Assembly: GCA_947627285.1 (NCBI GenBank)
Contig: CANQVL010000005.1
Location: 53,944-117,943 of the forward strand
DNA from: an uncultured Oscillospiraceae bacterium
GTDB lineage: Bacteria; Bacillota; Clostridia; Oscillospirales; Oscillospiraceae
Direction: 5' to 3'
Length of the DNA: 64,000 nt
Shown here: piece by piece, positions 50,404 through 58,414 of the stretch
How positions within the stretch are numbered: position 1 is the first letter of the stretch
Layout: every line of letters begins with the position of its first letter
The notes under the pieces: model-generated
Told to the model about the DNA's origin: nothing
The model's input: the letters and a program-made list of their open reading frames with translations, nothing else
The model's database searches: none
Translations under genes and position numbers: made by a program

Positions 50404-50565
50404 TCAACAAGCCTTCTTTTCCTGCTTATAGGGATTGTCCGTGAGTAAGTAGTCACGAATCAGCATTTCAAGAAATCTGTCGAACTCCTTATCTGTTCCG
50501 ACATAGGTAAAGGTGACAGTACCTATTCGGTTCGACTGACGAGTTGTATCCTTTTTGCTTTTAAT
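50404..50565 (-). CDS. TnpW-like small transposon protein
   Basis: About 53 residues. The core SNRIGTVTFTYVGTDKEF followed by DRFLEMLIRDYLLTDN resembles the small TnpW family found between relaxase and recombinase genes of Tn4451-like elements. Start is uncertain: the only well-placed codon after AAGGAGG is ATT at 50565; no ATG, GTG or TTG fits. The longer frame upstream lies inside the relaxase gene in another phase and is not supported. Confidence 0.5.
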   Translation of the reverse strand: MKSKKDTTRQSNRIGTVTFTYVGTDKEFDRFLEMLIRDYLLTDNPYKQEKKAC

Positions 50566-50578
50566 AGGCGTTACCTCC

Positions 50579-51901
50579 TTAGTACATTTTCTGTGACCAT
50601 GTAGGTTCTTCGTCCTCATGGTCGTCGGACTTGTGACCCATGGCAATGCGCTTGCGCTGACGTTCGCGGTACGCTTTGGAGTCAATGTGCTGACGCATGG
50701 ACGTGGCGTCGCGGACCGGGCCGGTGTCGGAGAGGGCGGCCACGGTCACAGCAGTCGAGATAAGAGCGTCAGCAACAGGGTCGAGAGTGAGGACGCTATC
50801 GCCGTCAGGACGATTGAGATTTTCGCGGTATGCGTCAAGTCTCGAACGCACTTCCTCGAAGCTCTCTCCATGTTTTCGATGCTCGTAGTATTGCTCTCGT
50901 GCATTTTCCCAACCTGTTGTTGCAGAACCTGAATGCAGTTGCTCATGCAGGTCATCTGGTTTTGTATCCTCTTCGCGTCCTCGGCTGTCATCAGCGTCGT
51001 GAGCATCTCTTCTATTCTTGCTTGACGCTGGAGCAGACCACTGAGGAGTGAAAGCGTCTCCACCTGACCGGGCCTGTTCAGGGCTTTCAGCTCCTCGTTG
51101 GAGAGTCTCCTGTCGGATTGCGAATTCATGTTCCATGTTCTCCTTTAGGTATTTTTCTTCGTGTAATCTGTCGTCCCGGCACTTCATGCCGGAGGGGAGT
51201 GTGTAGGTGATGTTCTTGCGCGTGTTCTCCCAGCGGACACCGATCCCGCACTTATCTTTTGGCGTGATTCTGTACTCGCCCATGAGCTTTATGAATTCTT
51301 CCTTGCTACCGGCGTAGGTCATGCAGTCGTCGATGGCATTGATGAGGCGGTACTTCCAACTGTTCCGCTTCTCGGCAACGCGGTACTCGCGTGCGCTCAT
51401 GCCGTTGGACTTCTGCTCCGGGTTCGGAGGCAGTACAGAGAGACCGTGGGCAAGGCATATCTCATCTGAGATTTGCCGGAGGCCCTTCAGGGTGTTCGGC
51501 CCCTGCCTCAACATTTTTCCGCTCTCGAAGCAGACGGCGTTGACAATGAAGTGGCTGTGGATATGGGCGGCGTCCACGTGGGTGGCAATCAGCACCTCGC
51601 TGTCCGGCCAGGCACGGGCCGCGAACTCTTTGGCGATGTCGTGAGCGGCCTTGCCGTCGATGCTCTCGTTGGGGCTGAACGACTGTGTGTAGTGGTAGAA
51701 GTACACCGGGCTGTCCTTGTGGTACACCATCCGCGTCGCCAGGAACTCCTTGTCCGCGAACTGCGGCGTACAATTTTGGCCGCTGACGAGACGTGCGCCG
51801 GACGGGTCGAGCGTTTCCTTCTCCTGCTCCACATACCTTTTCACGCCGCCGAGGACACCGGCTGACTGCTTCTTGTTGCGAATGAACGTCACTGTCGCCA
51901 T
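50579..51901 (-). CDS. Relaxase (Mob family)
   Basis: 440 residues. DNA-nicking enzyme that starts conjugal transfer at oriT. The N-terminal domain holds the histidine triad HVDAAHIHSHFIVN near 107-120; the catalytic Tyr is likely among YHYTQ near 68-72. The C-terminal part (about 255-400) is polar and of odd composition because a second gene is encoded there in another frame. It overlaps MobC by 1 base. Confidence 0.87.
   Translation of the reverse strand: MATVTFIRNKKQSAGVLGGVKRYVEQEKETLDPSGARLVSGQNCTPQFADKEFLATRMVYHKDSPVYFYHYTQSFSPNESIDGKAAHDIAKEFAARAWPDSEVLIATHVDAAHIHSHFIVNAVCFESGKMLRQGPNTLKGLRQISDEICLAHGLSVLPPNPEQKSNGMSAREYRVAEKRNSWKYRLINAIDDCMTYAGSKEEFIKLMGEYRITPKDKCGIGVRWENTRKNITYTLPSGMKCRDDRLHEEKYLKENMEHEFAIRQETLQRGAESPEQARSGGDAFTPQWSAPASSKNRRDAHDADDSRGREEDTKPDDLHEQLHSGSATTGWENAREQYYEHRKHGESFEEVRSRLDAYRENLNRPDGDSVLTLDPVADALISTAVTVAALSDTGPVRDATSMRQHIDSKAYRERQRKRIAMGHKSDDHEDEEPTWSQKMY
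50746..51129 (-). CDS. MobB/MbeB-like protein nested inside the relaxase gene
   Basis: 127 residues in a different frame of the relaxase C-terminal region. ATG 51129 has AAAGGAGA 9-10 bases before it. The protein has a helical coiled-coil body (LSNEELKALNRPGQVETLSL, then RIQNQMTCMSNCIQVLQQQV) and a C-terminal membrane helix (SIVLTAIASSLSTLLLTLL). In ColE1-type plasmids mbeB is likewise nested in the relaxase gene and its product tethers the relaxosome to the membrane. The ribosome site and the coherent protein make this a real gene rather than a shadow. Confidence 0.72.
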   Translation of the reverse strand: MNSQSDRRLSNEELKALNRPGQVETLSLLSGLLQRQARIEEMLTTLMTAEDAKRIQNQMTCMSNCIQVLQQQVGKMHESNTTSIENMERASRKCVRDLTHTAKISIVLTAIASSLSTLLLTLLSRLL

Positions 51902-52209
51902 CAGCGCCGCTCCTGGTCGGACAGGATGTAGAGCTGTCCGTAGATTTTGTCCAGCTTGTCCACCATAGCCGAAAGGTCGGGCGAGGTGAACCGTCCCTCG
52001 TTGGCGAAGATGGTGAGCTGGTTCAGGTTGCGTCCGATGCCGCGTACCTCGTGGACCATCTCCCGGAGACCGTCCACCACCACGACCTTGTGCCGCATGG
52101 CCGCCGCGCGGATGTAGGCGCTAAGGGTCATCTGAGCCGAGGCCGCTTTCTCCGAGATGGCTTGTATCTGCTCGTCAGTGAACCTGACGGTGATGCGATT
52201 CTCTTTCAT
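51901..52209 (-). CDS. mobC: Relaxosome accessory protein MobC
   Basis: 102 residues from ATG 52209, after GGAGGAAG. Ribbon-helix-helix N-terminus (ENRITVRFTDEQIQAISEKA) and the MobC family block VRGIGRNLNQLTIFANEG. Binds oriT and helps the relaxase open the DNA. Stop overlaps the relaxase start by one base. oriT should lie just upstream (52210-52413), but no nick motif could be assigned. Confidence 0.85.
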   Translation of the reverse strand: MKENRITVRFTDEQIQAISEKAASAQMTLSAYIRAAAMRHKVVVVDGLREMVHEVRGIGRNLNQLTIFANEGRFTSPDLSAMVDKLDKIYGQLYILSDQERR

Positions 52210-52285
52210 TTCTTCCTCCGTTCCTGAGTGGGTGCGGGCTTCTGCCCGCAATTTGTGCCGTCCGACAAAGTCGGACAGGCGCTCT

Positions 52286-52367
52286 GCTTGCCTCTCCCAA
52301 GGGGAGAGTTTTTCTCTGCCATAACCGCTTGCCTCTCCCAAGGGGAGAGTTTTTCTCTGCCATAACC
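52286..52367. repeat. Tandem duplication of a 41-base unit with hairpin
   Basis: Two exact 41-base copies (52286-52326, 52327-52367) each contain CTCTCCC, AA, GGGGAGAG and TTTTT, a terminator-like stem on the plus strand. A third copy begins (GCTTG) and stops. It lies upstream of mobC, in the presumed oriT region. Confidence 0.85.
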
Positions 52368-52413
52368 GCTTGGGCTACGCTGGCGCTGTGTGGGCTCTTA
52401 GCGCAGAGGCGAC

Positions 52414-53487
52414 TCACGATGCCACCTCCCGGAGCAGCTCGGCACCTGCGGCCTTGTGTGCGGCGACAGGGTCGATAGTGCCGATGTTTCCGGGGGCGGG
52501 AGTATCGTCACTATCGGCACTCACGAGTTCGATGATCCGCTTGCCGTTGCTCCGGCGGAAAACAGCTTCGATGCCCGCTTTCCTTAGGGCCGCAGCACTT
52601 TGCAGGAGTTTACGGGAGAGCGTCCGGGTGCTGATATTCTCCGTGCCGGCAGGGTCGATGCTGGTGACGAGCTCCGTGGGAGTGCCGATAAAATTACCGT
52701 GGGTCTTCACGAATGCAGAGAGCAGAGAGAGTAACCTGTCAGGGGAATTGGGGTGTAGCAATGTCTCCTCCACGTCCCAGACGTTGCACTCGCTCCTGAC
52801 GAGGAACATCTCCCGGTACTCAATGTCCCGTCCGATGCAGTAGAGCGTTGCCCGCCCGCTCCCGCGTCAATCCTCCACCAGTGTGAAGCTGGAGTCCACC
52901 GCGCCGCTGATGGCGGTGGTGCCACTGATCCGTTTGAACACGTCGTCGTCCGCGTTCTCCTTTCGCAGATGGTGGATGAGCAGGATGGCGAGGCCGTGGG
53001 CGTCTGCAATTTTCTTCAGCGCCGACAGGTCGGAGTAGTCGTTAGCGTAGGTGTTGTCCCGCTTTGTGCTTCTCACCATCTGGAGCGTGTCGATGATGAC
53101 CAGCGACGTGTCCGGGTGTTCGGTGAGGAATACTTCAAGCTGTTCCTCCAGCCCCGCGCCCACTACCCGGCTCTCCGTGCAGAAGTGGACGTTGGCCGGA
53201 GCGTCCTCGGTGATTTCGAAGAGCCGGTTCTGTATCCGCAGGGTCGAATCCTCAAGGCAGAGATAGAGCGTCGTGCCCTGCTTCACGCTCATCCCCCACA
53301 CCGGCTCTCCCTTCGCCACCGTTACCGCCAACCACAGAGCCAACCAAGACTTACCCACCTTCGGCGCTCCGGCCAGGATGTGCAGGCCTTGAGAGAGCAG
53401 GGAGTCCACGATGAAGTTAGGTGGGCGGATAGGTTCGTTCATCAGCTCCTCGCCGGTGACGGTTTTCAATCTTTCTGTGTTTTTCAT
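52414..53487 (-). pseudogene. RepA-like AAA ATPase gene broken by an in-frame TGA
   Basis: The first part (52867-53487, 206 codons) is a RecA-fold ATPase with Walker A LAGAPKVGKSW and Walker B LVIIDTLQM, then LLIHHLRKE. TGA at 52869-52867 follows FTLVED. The same frame continues RGSGRATLYCIGRDIEYRE, the normal next block, and runs to 52414 with a winged-helix-like end. CGA to TGA is the simplest explanation. The C-terminal piece could start at ATG 52809. Such ATPases act in replication of the element. Confidence 0.78.
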
Positions 53488-53616
53488 TTTTATCCTCCTC
53501 CATGTTTTTGCGGTACTTTCTTTTCCTGCGATCTCATGTTACAATGATCCCGGAGCTTTCTACATAGTGCAGTGATCTTTTTTGAGATTTTTTTGAAAAA
53601 TATTTGGAGGAACCAC

Positions 53617-54831
53617 ATGGAGGAAAAGAAAACACCCGGACTCACTTTAACGGAGGAGCCGGGCGGGATGATACGAAAGCGGTTATTGGATTTCGACGGG
53701 ACGTTGCTTTTAGACGAGACGGTGCTGCCCCATGATGACCTGATCCGTTTTACGGACAGGCAGTTGAAGAAATATTCCCAACAGCTTGACGAGATAGAGA
53801 TGCACAGCCTCTTTGCGGAGTCACTGGACGTTTCAGAGTTGGATTACCGAGACGCGGTTGCCAGATGCTATGCCGTGGCGGACAGCTTCCGGGAGGACTT
53901 TCCCGAAGCGTACTTCTTCACGCGCTCCGCGCTGGACAGAACGTCGGAGAACAGGGACGACGGCAGCGCCCTCTTTCTTCTCCAGAACGGAATGCGGATG
54001 ATGAACGCGGCGCGGACGTTGTACTTTACCCGCGTGCGGATGCGCAACGTCATGGAGGTGTGCTTTGGCAACACGGAGGGCATGACGCAGCAGGAGCGTT
54101 GGGAACATACCATTGGTATATATCCTCAGCTTAAAAACTATGGGTTTTCCATAGACGGGAACGAGGAGCAGAGTGACAGCGAGCATGAGATCAAATCTCT
54201 GATGGAGCTATATATCTTTGAGCTCTGCGCGGTTTTACGCTCTAATAAGCGCATCGCCCGGTGCCAATATTGCTGGCGCTATTTCGTACCGAAGACGAAC
54301 AAGAGGACCGACTACTGTGACCGCAAGTGGAGCGGCGGGAGTACCTGCAAAAAGAAAGGGCCGAACCTGAAGCGCAAGGACGGCCCCGCCGAGGACAAAT
54401 ATCTTCTCGCCTTTAAGCGGCTGCGCGCCCGGTTTTACGAGCGTGAGTACAGATATTACGCCACAACTCCCGGCAAGACCGTCCCTGGCGGATATAAGGA
54501 CTGGATCGAGGAGGCATGCGAGGCCAGAGATGAGTATGTGGAGGGAAGAATCACCGGCGAGGAACTCCTGCGCCGCATAAACCCGGAGGAGGAGCCGCTG
54601 GACGCCGAACTGGAGCCGGAACCATTTTCCATTCAGAAGCGACTTTCCCTCACTCCCTGGGACGAGCTGGTGGCGCGTGACATCTCCTTCGACCCCCGGT
54701 GCCGTTTTGGGACTATGCAGTTCATCGACCTCGGCGAGGAGAACCCACAATGGAGAACCGTCACGTCGAAGGAACGGGAGATGGACGCAAAACAGGGGAA
54801 GGTGAGCTTGAGGGAGAAATATAAGAAATAG
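53617..54831 (+). CDS. DUF6076-like zinc-ribbon protein
   Basis: 404 residues from ATG 53617, with GGAGG 9 bases before. A helical N-terminal region of about 200 residues is followed by a zinc-binding block RCQYCWRYFVPK, then RTDYCDR and CKKKGP. A helical C-terminal region rich in Glu and Arg follows. The pattern fits the DUF6076 family of element-borne proteins; function unknown. It is the last gene of the mobilizable element and diverges from the ATPase gene. Confidence 0.65.
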   Translation: MEEKKTPGLTLTEEPGGMIRKRLLDFDGTLLLDETVLPHDDLIRFTDRQLKKYSQQLDEIEMHSLFAESLDVSELDYRDAVARCYAVADSFREDFPEAYFFTRSALDRTSENRDDGSALFLLQNGMRMMNAARTLYFTRVRMRNVMEVCFGNTEGMTQQERWEHTIGIYPQLKNYGFSIDGNEEQSDSEHEIKSLMELYIFELCAVLRSNKRIARCQYCWRYFVPKTNKRTDYCDRKWSGGSTCKKKGPNLKRKDGPAEDKYLLAFKRLRARFYEREYRYYATTPGKTVPGGYKDWIEEACEARDEYVEGRITGEELLRRINPEEEPLDAELEPEPFSIQKRLSLTPWDELVARDISFDPRCRFGTMQFIDLGEENPQWRTVTSKEREMDAKQGKVSLREKYKK

Positions 54832-54844
54832 GAGTGAATATATC

Positions 54845-54874
54845 AAAACGCGCTCGAAGTTCGAGAGCGTTTTT
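54845..54874 (+). terminator. Terminator after the DUF6076-like gene
   Basis: ACGC-CTCGA paired with TCGAG-GCGT (one mismatch), loop AGT, then TTTTT. Confidence 0.65.
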
Positions 54875-55039
54875 GTGTTAGACCCACGCCAGGATCGATT
54901 AGTGGTGTGTTTTTTGTTCCCTCCGTCAAAAAATTGACACCGAAATAAAATTTACTCCATTTTTATAAATTACCCGTCTGCTACAATTCAACCATAAGAC
55001 CGGGGAGACCCGGAAAAATGAATTGAAAGGTGGATATTT

Positions 55040-56452
55040 ATGAAAAAGCTCATCGCGATCATCCTTGCGCTGACGCTGGCGCTGGCACTTGTCGCCTGCT
55101 CCAACAACAACGGCGATAACAAGGACAACAATTCCTCCGGCAATGGCAATACCGTAATCAATAACAACGATAATTCCGGCGAGGACAATAACGGCGAAGC
55201 CACCGGCAGCCAGTACAAGTCCGTTGACAAAATCGTCCTCTGGACCCTCTCCAACGACCTTAAACAGTTCGCCGAGCGGTACACCGAGCTGACCGGCAAT
55301 GAGGTCGAGGTCGTGGTCTTCGACTCCGCGGACTTCGCCACCAAGATCAACCAGACTTTGGGCACCAAGAGCAAGGACGTGGACGTGTTCGTTGGCGAGC
55401 CCCAGATGCTCCCCAACTTCTTTGAGGCTGGCTTCTCCGCCGACCTCTCCGCTCTTGACGAGCAGGTAAAGAGCAGGCTCGTGGGCTATACATACGAGGC
55501 CGGCAAGGACGAGGACGGAGTCCTTCGTGCCATCAGCTATCAGGCCTGCCCCGGCAGCGTGATCTATCGCCGCGACCTCGCCAAGGAGGTCTTTGGCACC
55601 GACGACCCCGATGAGATCGGCAAGCTGTTCTCCTCCTTCAGCGCCATTGAGGACACCGCCAAGAAGCTTCAGGAAAAGGGCTACACCATCTTCGGTGACA
55701 CCGGCGCTCTCCGTTGGTTCTCCAACAGCTCCTCCCCCTGGGTCAATGACAAGGGCGAGATCATCGTCGACCAGGACCGCCTTGATTACTTCGACTGCGC
55801 CGTTGAGCTCTATCAGAAGGAATATGTGGCCTTCGCGCCCGAGTGGTCCGCCGCATGGTACGCCTCCATGGCCGGCCCCCTGCCCATGCACGCCGAGTGG
55901 AGCGGCCTTGACGAGGTTGCCGGCAACCCCACCACCCAGATCTTCTCCTATGTAATGCCCTCCTGGGGCGCCCTCATCGTCCGTGACAACGCCGGCGACA
56001 ACAAGGGTCTCTACGGTGTGTGCAGCGGCGTGTGCAGCTTCTTCGGCGGCGGCACGTTCCTTACCGTCAACGAGTACAGCGCGCACAAGGAGGCCGTCCA
56101 GCAGTTCATCGAGTTCTGCACTCTGGACGACGACACCGTCCGCTGGTGGCTTGAGGCCTCCAACGGCGACGTGGTCAGCAACCTGGCGGTTCTGGAGGAG
56201 AACAAGGATTACGAGAACGAGTCCTTCGGCAATCAGAAGACCTACGATTTCTTCATGGGTGAGATGGACAAGATCGACTACAGCCTGGTCACCGGCTACG
56301 ACGACGCCTGCAAGGACGCCTTCGGCGCGGCTATCATCTCCGTCCAGCAGGGCGAGGCCACAAAGGAGGAGGCCCTGAAGGGATTCTACGATCTGGTCAT
56401 CGCCACCTATCCCGAACTCAGCATTCCCGCTGACGCTCCCATCAATCAGTAA
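55040..56452 (+). CDS. Sugar-binding lipoprotein of a CUT1 transporter
   Basis: 470 residues. Lipobox ALVAC with Cys20, then an Asn/Asp/Gly/Ser-rich linker of about 40 residues that lifts the domain from the membrane. The solute-binding fold starts near 58 (DKIVLWTLSNDLKQFAERYT) and shows family blocks such as VDVFVGEPQML and NPTTQIFSYVMPSWG. Together with the next two permeases it forms an importer for an unknown oligosaccharide. Codon use and GC return here to chromosomal style after the mobile element. Confidence 0.88.
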   Translation: MKKLIAIILALTLALALVACSNNNGDNKDNNSSGNGNTVINNNDNSGEDNNGEATGSQYKSVDKIVLWTLSNDLKQFAERYTELTGNEVEVVVFDSADFATKINQTLGTKSKDVDVFVGEPQMLPNFFEAGFSADLSALDEQVKSRLVGYTYEAGKDEDGVLRAISYQACPGSVIYRRDLAKEVFGTDDPDEIGKLFSSFSAIEDTAKKLQEKGYTIFGDTGALRWFSNSSSPWVNDKGEIIVDQDRLDYFDCAVELYQKEYVAFAPEWSAAWYASMAGPLPMHAEWSGLDEVAGNPTTQIFSYVMPSWGALIVRDNAGDNKGLYGVCSGVCSFFGGGTFLTVNEYSAHKEAVQQFIEFCTLDDDTVRWWLEASNGDVVSNLAVLEENKDYENESFGNQKTYDFFMGEMDKIDYSLVTGYDDACKDAFGAAIISVQQGEATKEEALKGFYDLVIATYPELSIPADAPINQ

Positions 56453-56458
56453 CCGTCG

Positions 56459-56516
56459 GAACATCAAAAGTGTGATGTTCTGAGCATCGCAGGGGCGGGG
56501 CCCAAGGCTCCGCCCC
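56459..56516 (+). promoter_or_regulatory. Two intercistronic hairpins after the binding-protein gene
   Basis: GAACATCA/TGATGTTC (56459-56480), then GGGGCGGGGCC/GGCTCCGCCCC (56492-56516), without T-runs. They probably set a higher level for binding protein than permease, like the stem at 191. Confidence 0.5.
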
Positions 56517-56549
56517 ACGAAAATAATGATTATTGAAAGGCGGGAGAGC

Positions 56550-57494
56550 ATGGCGGTCAAGGTAAAAAAGGAAGAGACAAACGCCGCCGTAAAACCCCAG
56601 GGCGGCCTTGCGGCACGGCGGGACAGAAAGGGCATCCTTTTCTGTATCCCCTTTGTCATAACATTTCTTATTTTCAACATCTATCCTGTTTTCCGCACCC
56701 TTCAGATGAGCTTTATGAGCTACAAGGGCTTCGGAAAAGAGACGTTTATCGCGTTTGACAATTACAAGAGAGCTTTTAAAGACGCTTTCTTTTGGGACGC
56801 TTTCCTGAACACGCTGAAAATGTGGGGCGTCAACATCGTCCTTCAGCTGGGTCTGGCTCTGCTGCTGACCATCATCTTCAACGACATGAAATACAGGATG
56901 CGGGGCCTGAGCATCTTCCGCGCCCTGTTCTACCTCCCCAATCTCATCGCCTGTACCTCCGTGGCGTTCCTCTTCAAAACGCTCCTTGACTGGCGGTTCG
57001 GCACAGTCAACCAGATCCTTCTGGACGCCGGGATCATATCCGCGCCTGTCAACTGGCTCACCGGCGAGGGACTGACGGCCCAGATGGTGGTAGGCGTGGT
57101 GGGCGCCTGGATGTGGTTCGGCAACAGCTTTATCATGCTGATGGCAGGCGTCCAGGGCATAGACCGGTCATATTTTGAGGCTGCCACCATCGACGGGGCG
57201 GGCCGGTGGAAAATGTTCACCAAGGTCACCATGCCCCTTCTCCGGCCCATTATGCTCTATGTTGCCGTGACGAGCCTGATCGGCGGACTTCAGCTCTTCG
57301 ACCTGCCCTATCTTCTCTCCGGCACAAAGGGCCAGCCGGGGAGGTCCCTCTTCACGGCGGTCTTCTATCTCTACGACATGGCCTTCAACAAGAATCAGAT
57401 GGGCTACGCGGCGGCGCTGGCGTTTGTGCTGTTCCTGATCATCTCCGTCTTCTGCGCCATAGCCTTTAAGCTCATGAACAGGAAGGAGGACTAA
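56550..57494 (+). CDS. CUT1 sugar ABC transporter permease
   Basis: 314 residues from ATG 56550 (GGCGGGAG before it; ATG 56526 lacks a site). Six hydrophobic helices after a basic N-terminus, and the EAA loop FEAATIDGAGRWKMFTKV near 208-226. Pairs with the next permease 2 bases away and with the binding protein before it. No ATPase gene is close, so a shared MsmX-type ATPase such as that at 2668 is likely. Confidence 0.88.
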   Translation: MAVKVKKEETNAAVKPQGGLAARRDRKGILFCIPFVITFLIFNIYPVFRTLQMSFMSYKGFGKETFIAFDNYKRAFKDAFFWDAFLNTLKMWGVNIVLQLGLALLLTIIFNDMKYRMRGLSIFRALFYLPNLIACTSVAFLFKTLLDWRFGTVNQILLDAGIISAPVNWLTGEGLTAQMVVGVVGAWMWFGNSFIMLMAGVQGIDRSYFEAATIDGAGRWKMFTKVTMPLLRPIMLYVAVTSLIGGLQLFDLPYLLSGTKGQPGRSLFTAVFYLYDMAFNKNQMGYAAALAFVLFLIISVFCAIAFKLMNRKED

Positions 57495-57496
57495 AC

Positions 57497-58333
57497 ATGG
57501 AAAGAGTAAAGACAAAGACGGCGAAAAGCCTTTTGTATCTGTTCCTTATCCTCCTGTCGGCGCTCTGCTTTACTCCCTTCTATCTCATGCTGGTAAACGC
57601 CACGCGCTCCGGCAACGAGATCATGACCAGCTTCACCCTCGTTCCCGGCGGGAGCCTTGCGGAAAACTGGAAGCTGGTCACGGAGAACATGAGCCTTGGA
57701 CGCGGCTTTTTGAACAGCCTTTTCCTGGCTGTCTGCAACACGGTGCTTGTCTCCTATTTCTCCGCGCTGACTGCCTACGGACTGGCATATTATAAATTTC
57801 CGGGCGCCAAGGTCATCTTCACAGCCATGCTCATCTTTATGATGGTGCCCTCGCAGCTGAGCCTTTTGGGCTTCTACGACCTGTGCAACCAGCTGGGGCT
57901 CATCGACAGCTATATTCCTCTTATCCTCCCCAGCATCGCCTCTCCCGCCACGGTCTTCTTCCTCCGGCAGTATATACTCTCCGTGATGCCGAAGGCACTT
58001 CTGGAGGCGCCGCGTATCGACGGGGCCGGTGAGTTCAAGATATTCCACAAGATTGCGCTCCCCATTATGGCTCCCGGCATCGCCACCATGGCAATCGGCT
58101 CCTTCATCGGCAGCTGGAACAGCTACCTCATCCCCATGCTCCTCATCAACTCCCCGGAAAAGAGGCCCCTCCCCGTCATGGTCGCGGAGCTGTCCGCGGT
58201 CCGCGACATCACCACCAACCTGGGCGCCACCTATCTCGTCGTAGCTATCTCCGTAGTGCCCATTATGATCGCTTTCTGCTTCTTCTCCAAGTACATCATC
58301 AGCGGTATCTCCGCCGGAAGCGTGAAGGAATAA
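57497..58333 (+). CDS. CUT1 sugar ABC transporter permease
   Basis: 278 residues with six helices and the EAA loop LEAPRIDGAGEFKIFHKI near 171-189. Short MalG-like partner of the preceding permease. The start is 2 bases after the upstream stop, with GGAAGGAGG before ATG. Confidence 0.88.
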   Translation: MERVKTKTAKSLLYLFLILLSALCFTPFYLMLVNATRSGNEIMTSFTLVPGGSLAENWKLVTENMSLGRGFLNSLFLAVCNTVLVSYFSALTAYGLAYYKFPGAKVIFTAMLIFMMVPSQLSLLGFYDLCNQLGLIDSYIPLILPSIASPATVFFLRQYILSVMPKALLEAPRIDGAGEFKIFHKIALPIMAPGIATMAIGSFIGSWNSYLIPMLLINSPEKRPLPVMVAELSAVRDITTNLGATYLVVAISVVPIMIAFCFFSKYIISGISAGSVKE

Positions 58334-58414
58334 ATTTATTGGTGCAACCTGAGAGCTTTTATGGTAGAATATAGAACATACAATGTAACTATCACAAAGC
58401 GAGGGGGGCTCCCT

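Noticed and set aside
50566..50685. Longer start for the TnpW-like gene
   Set aside because: The added part lies in the relaxase coding region in another frame and has no ribosome site.
41861..52869. UGA recoding (read as an amino acid) as explanation of the TGA-interrupted FRG and ATPase genes
   Set aside because: Many intact genes in the window end in TGA, and two other island genes are cut by TAA. No selenocysteine-type stem was recognised after the TGA codons. Nonsense mutation is simpler.
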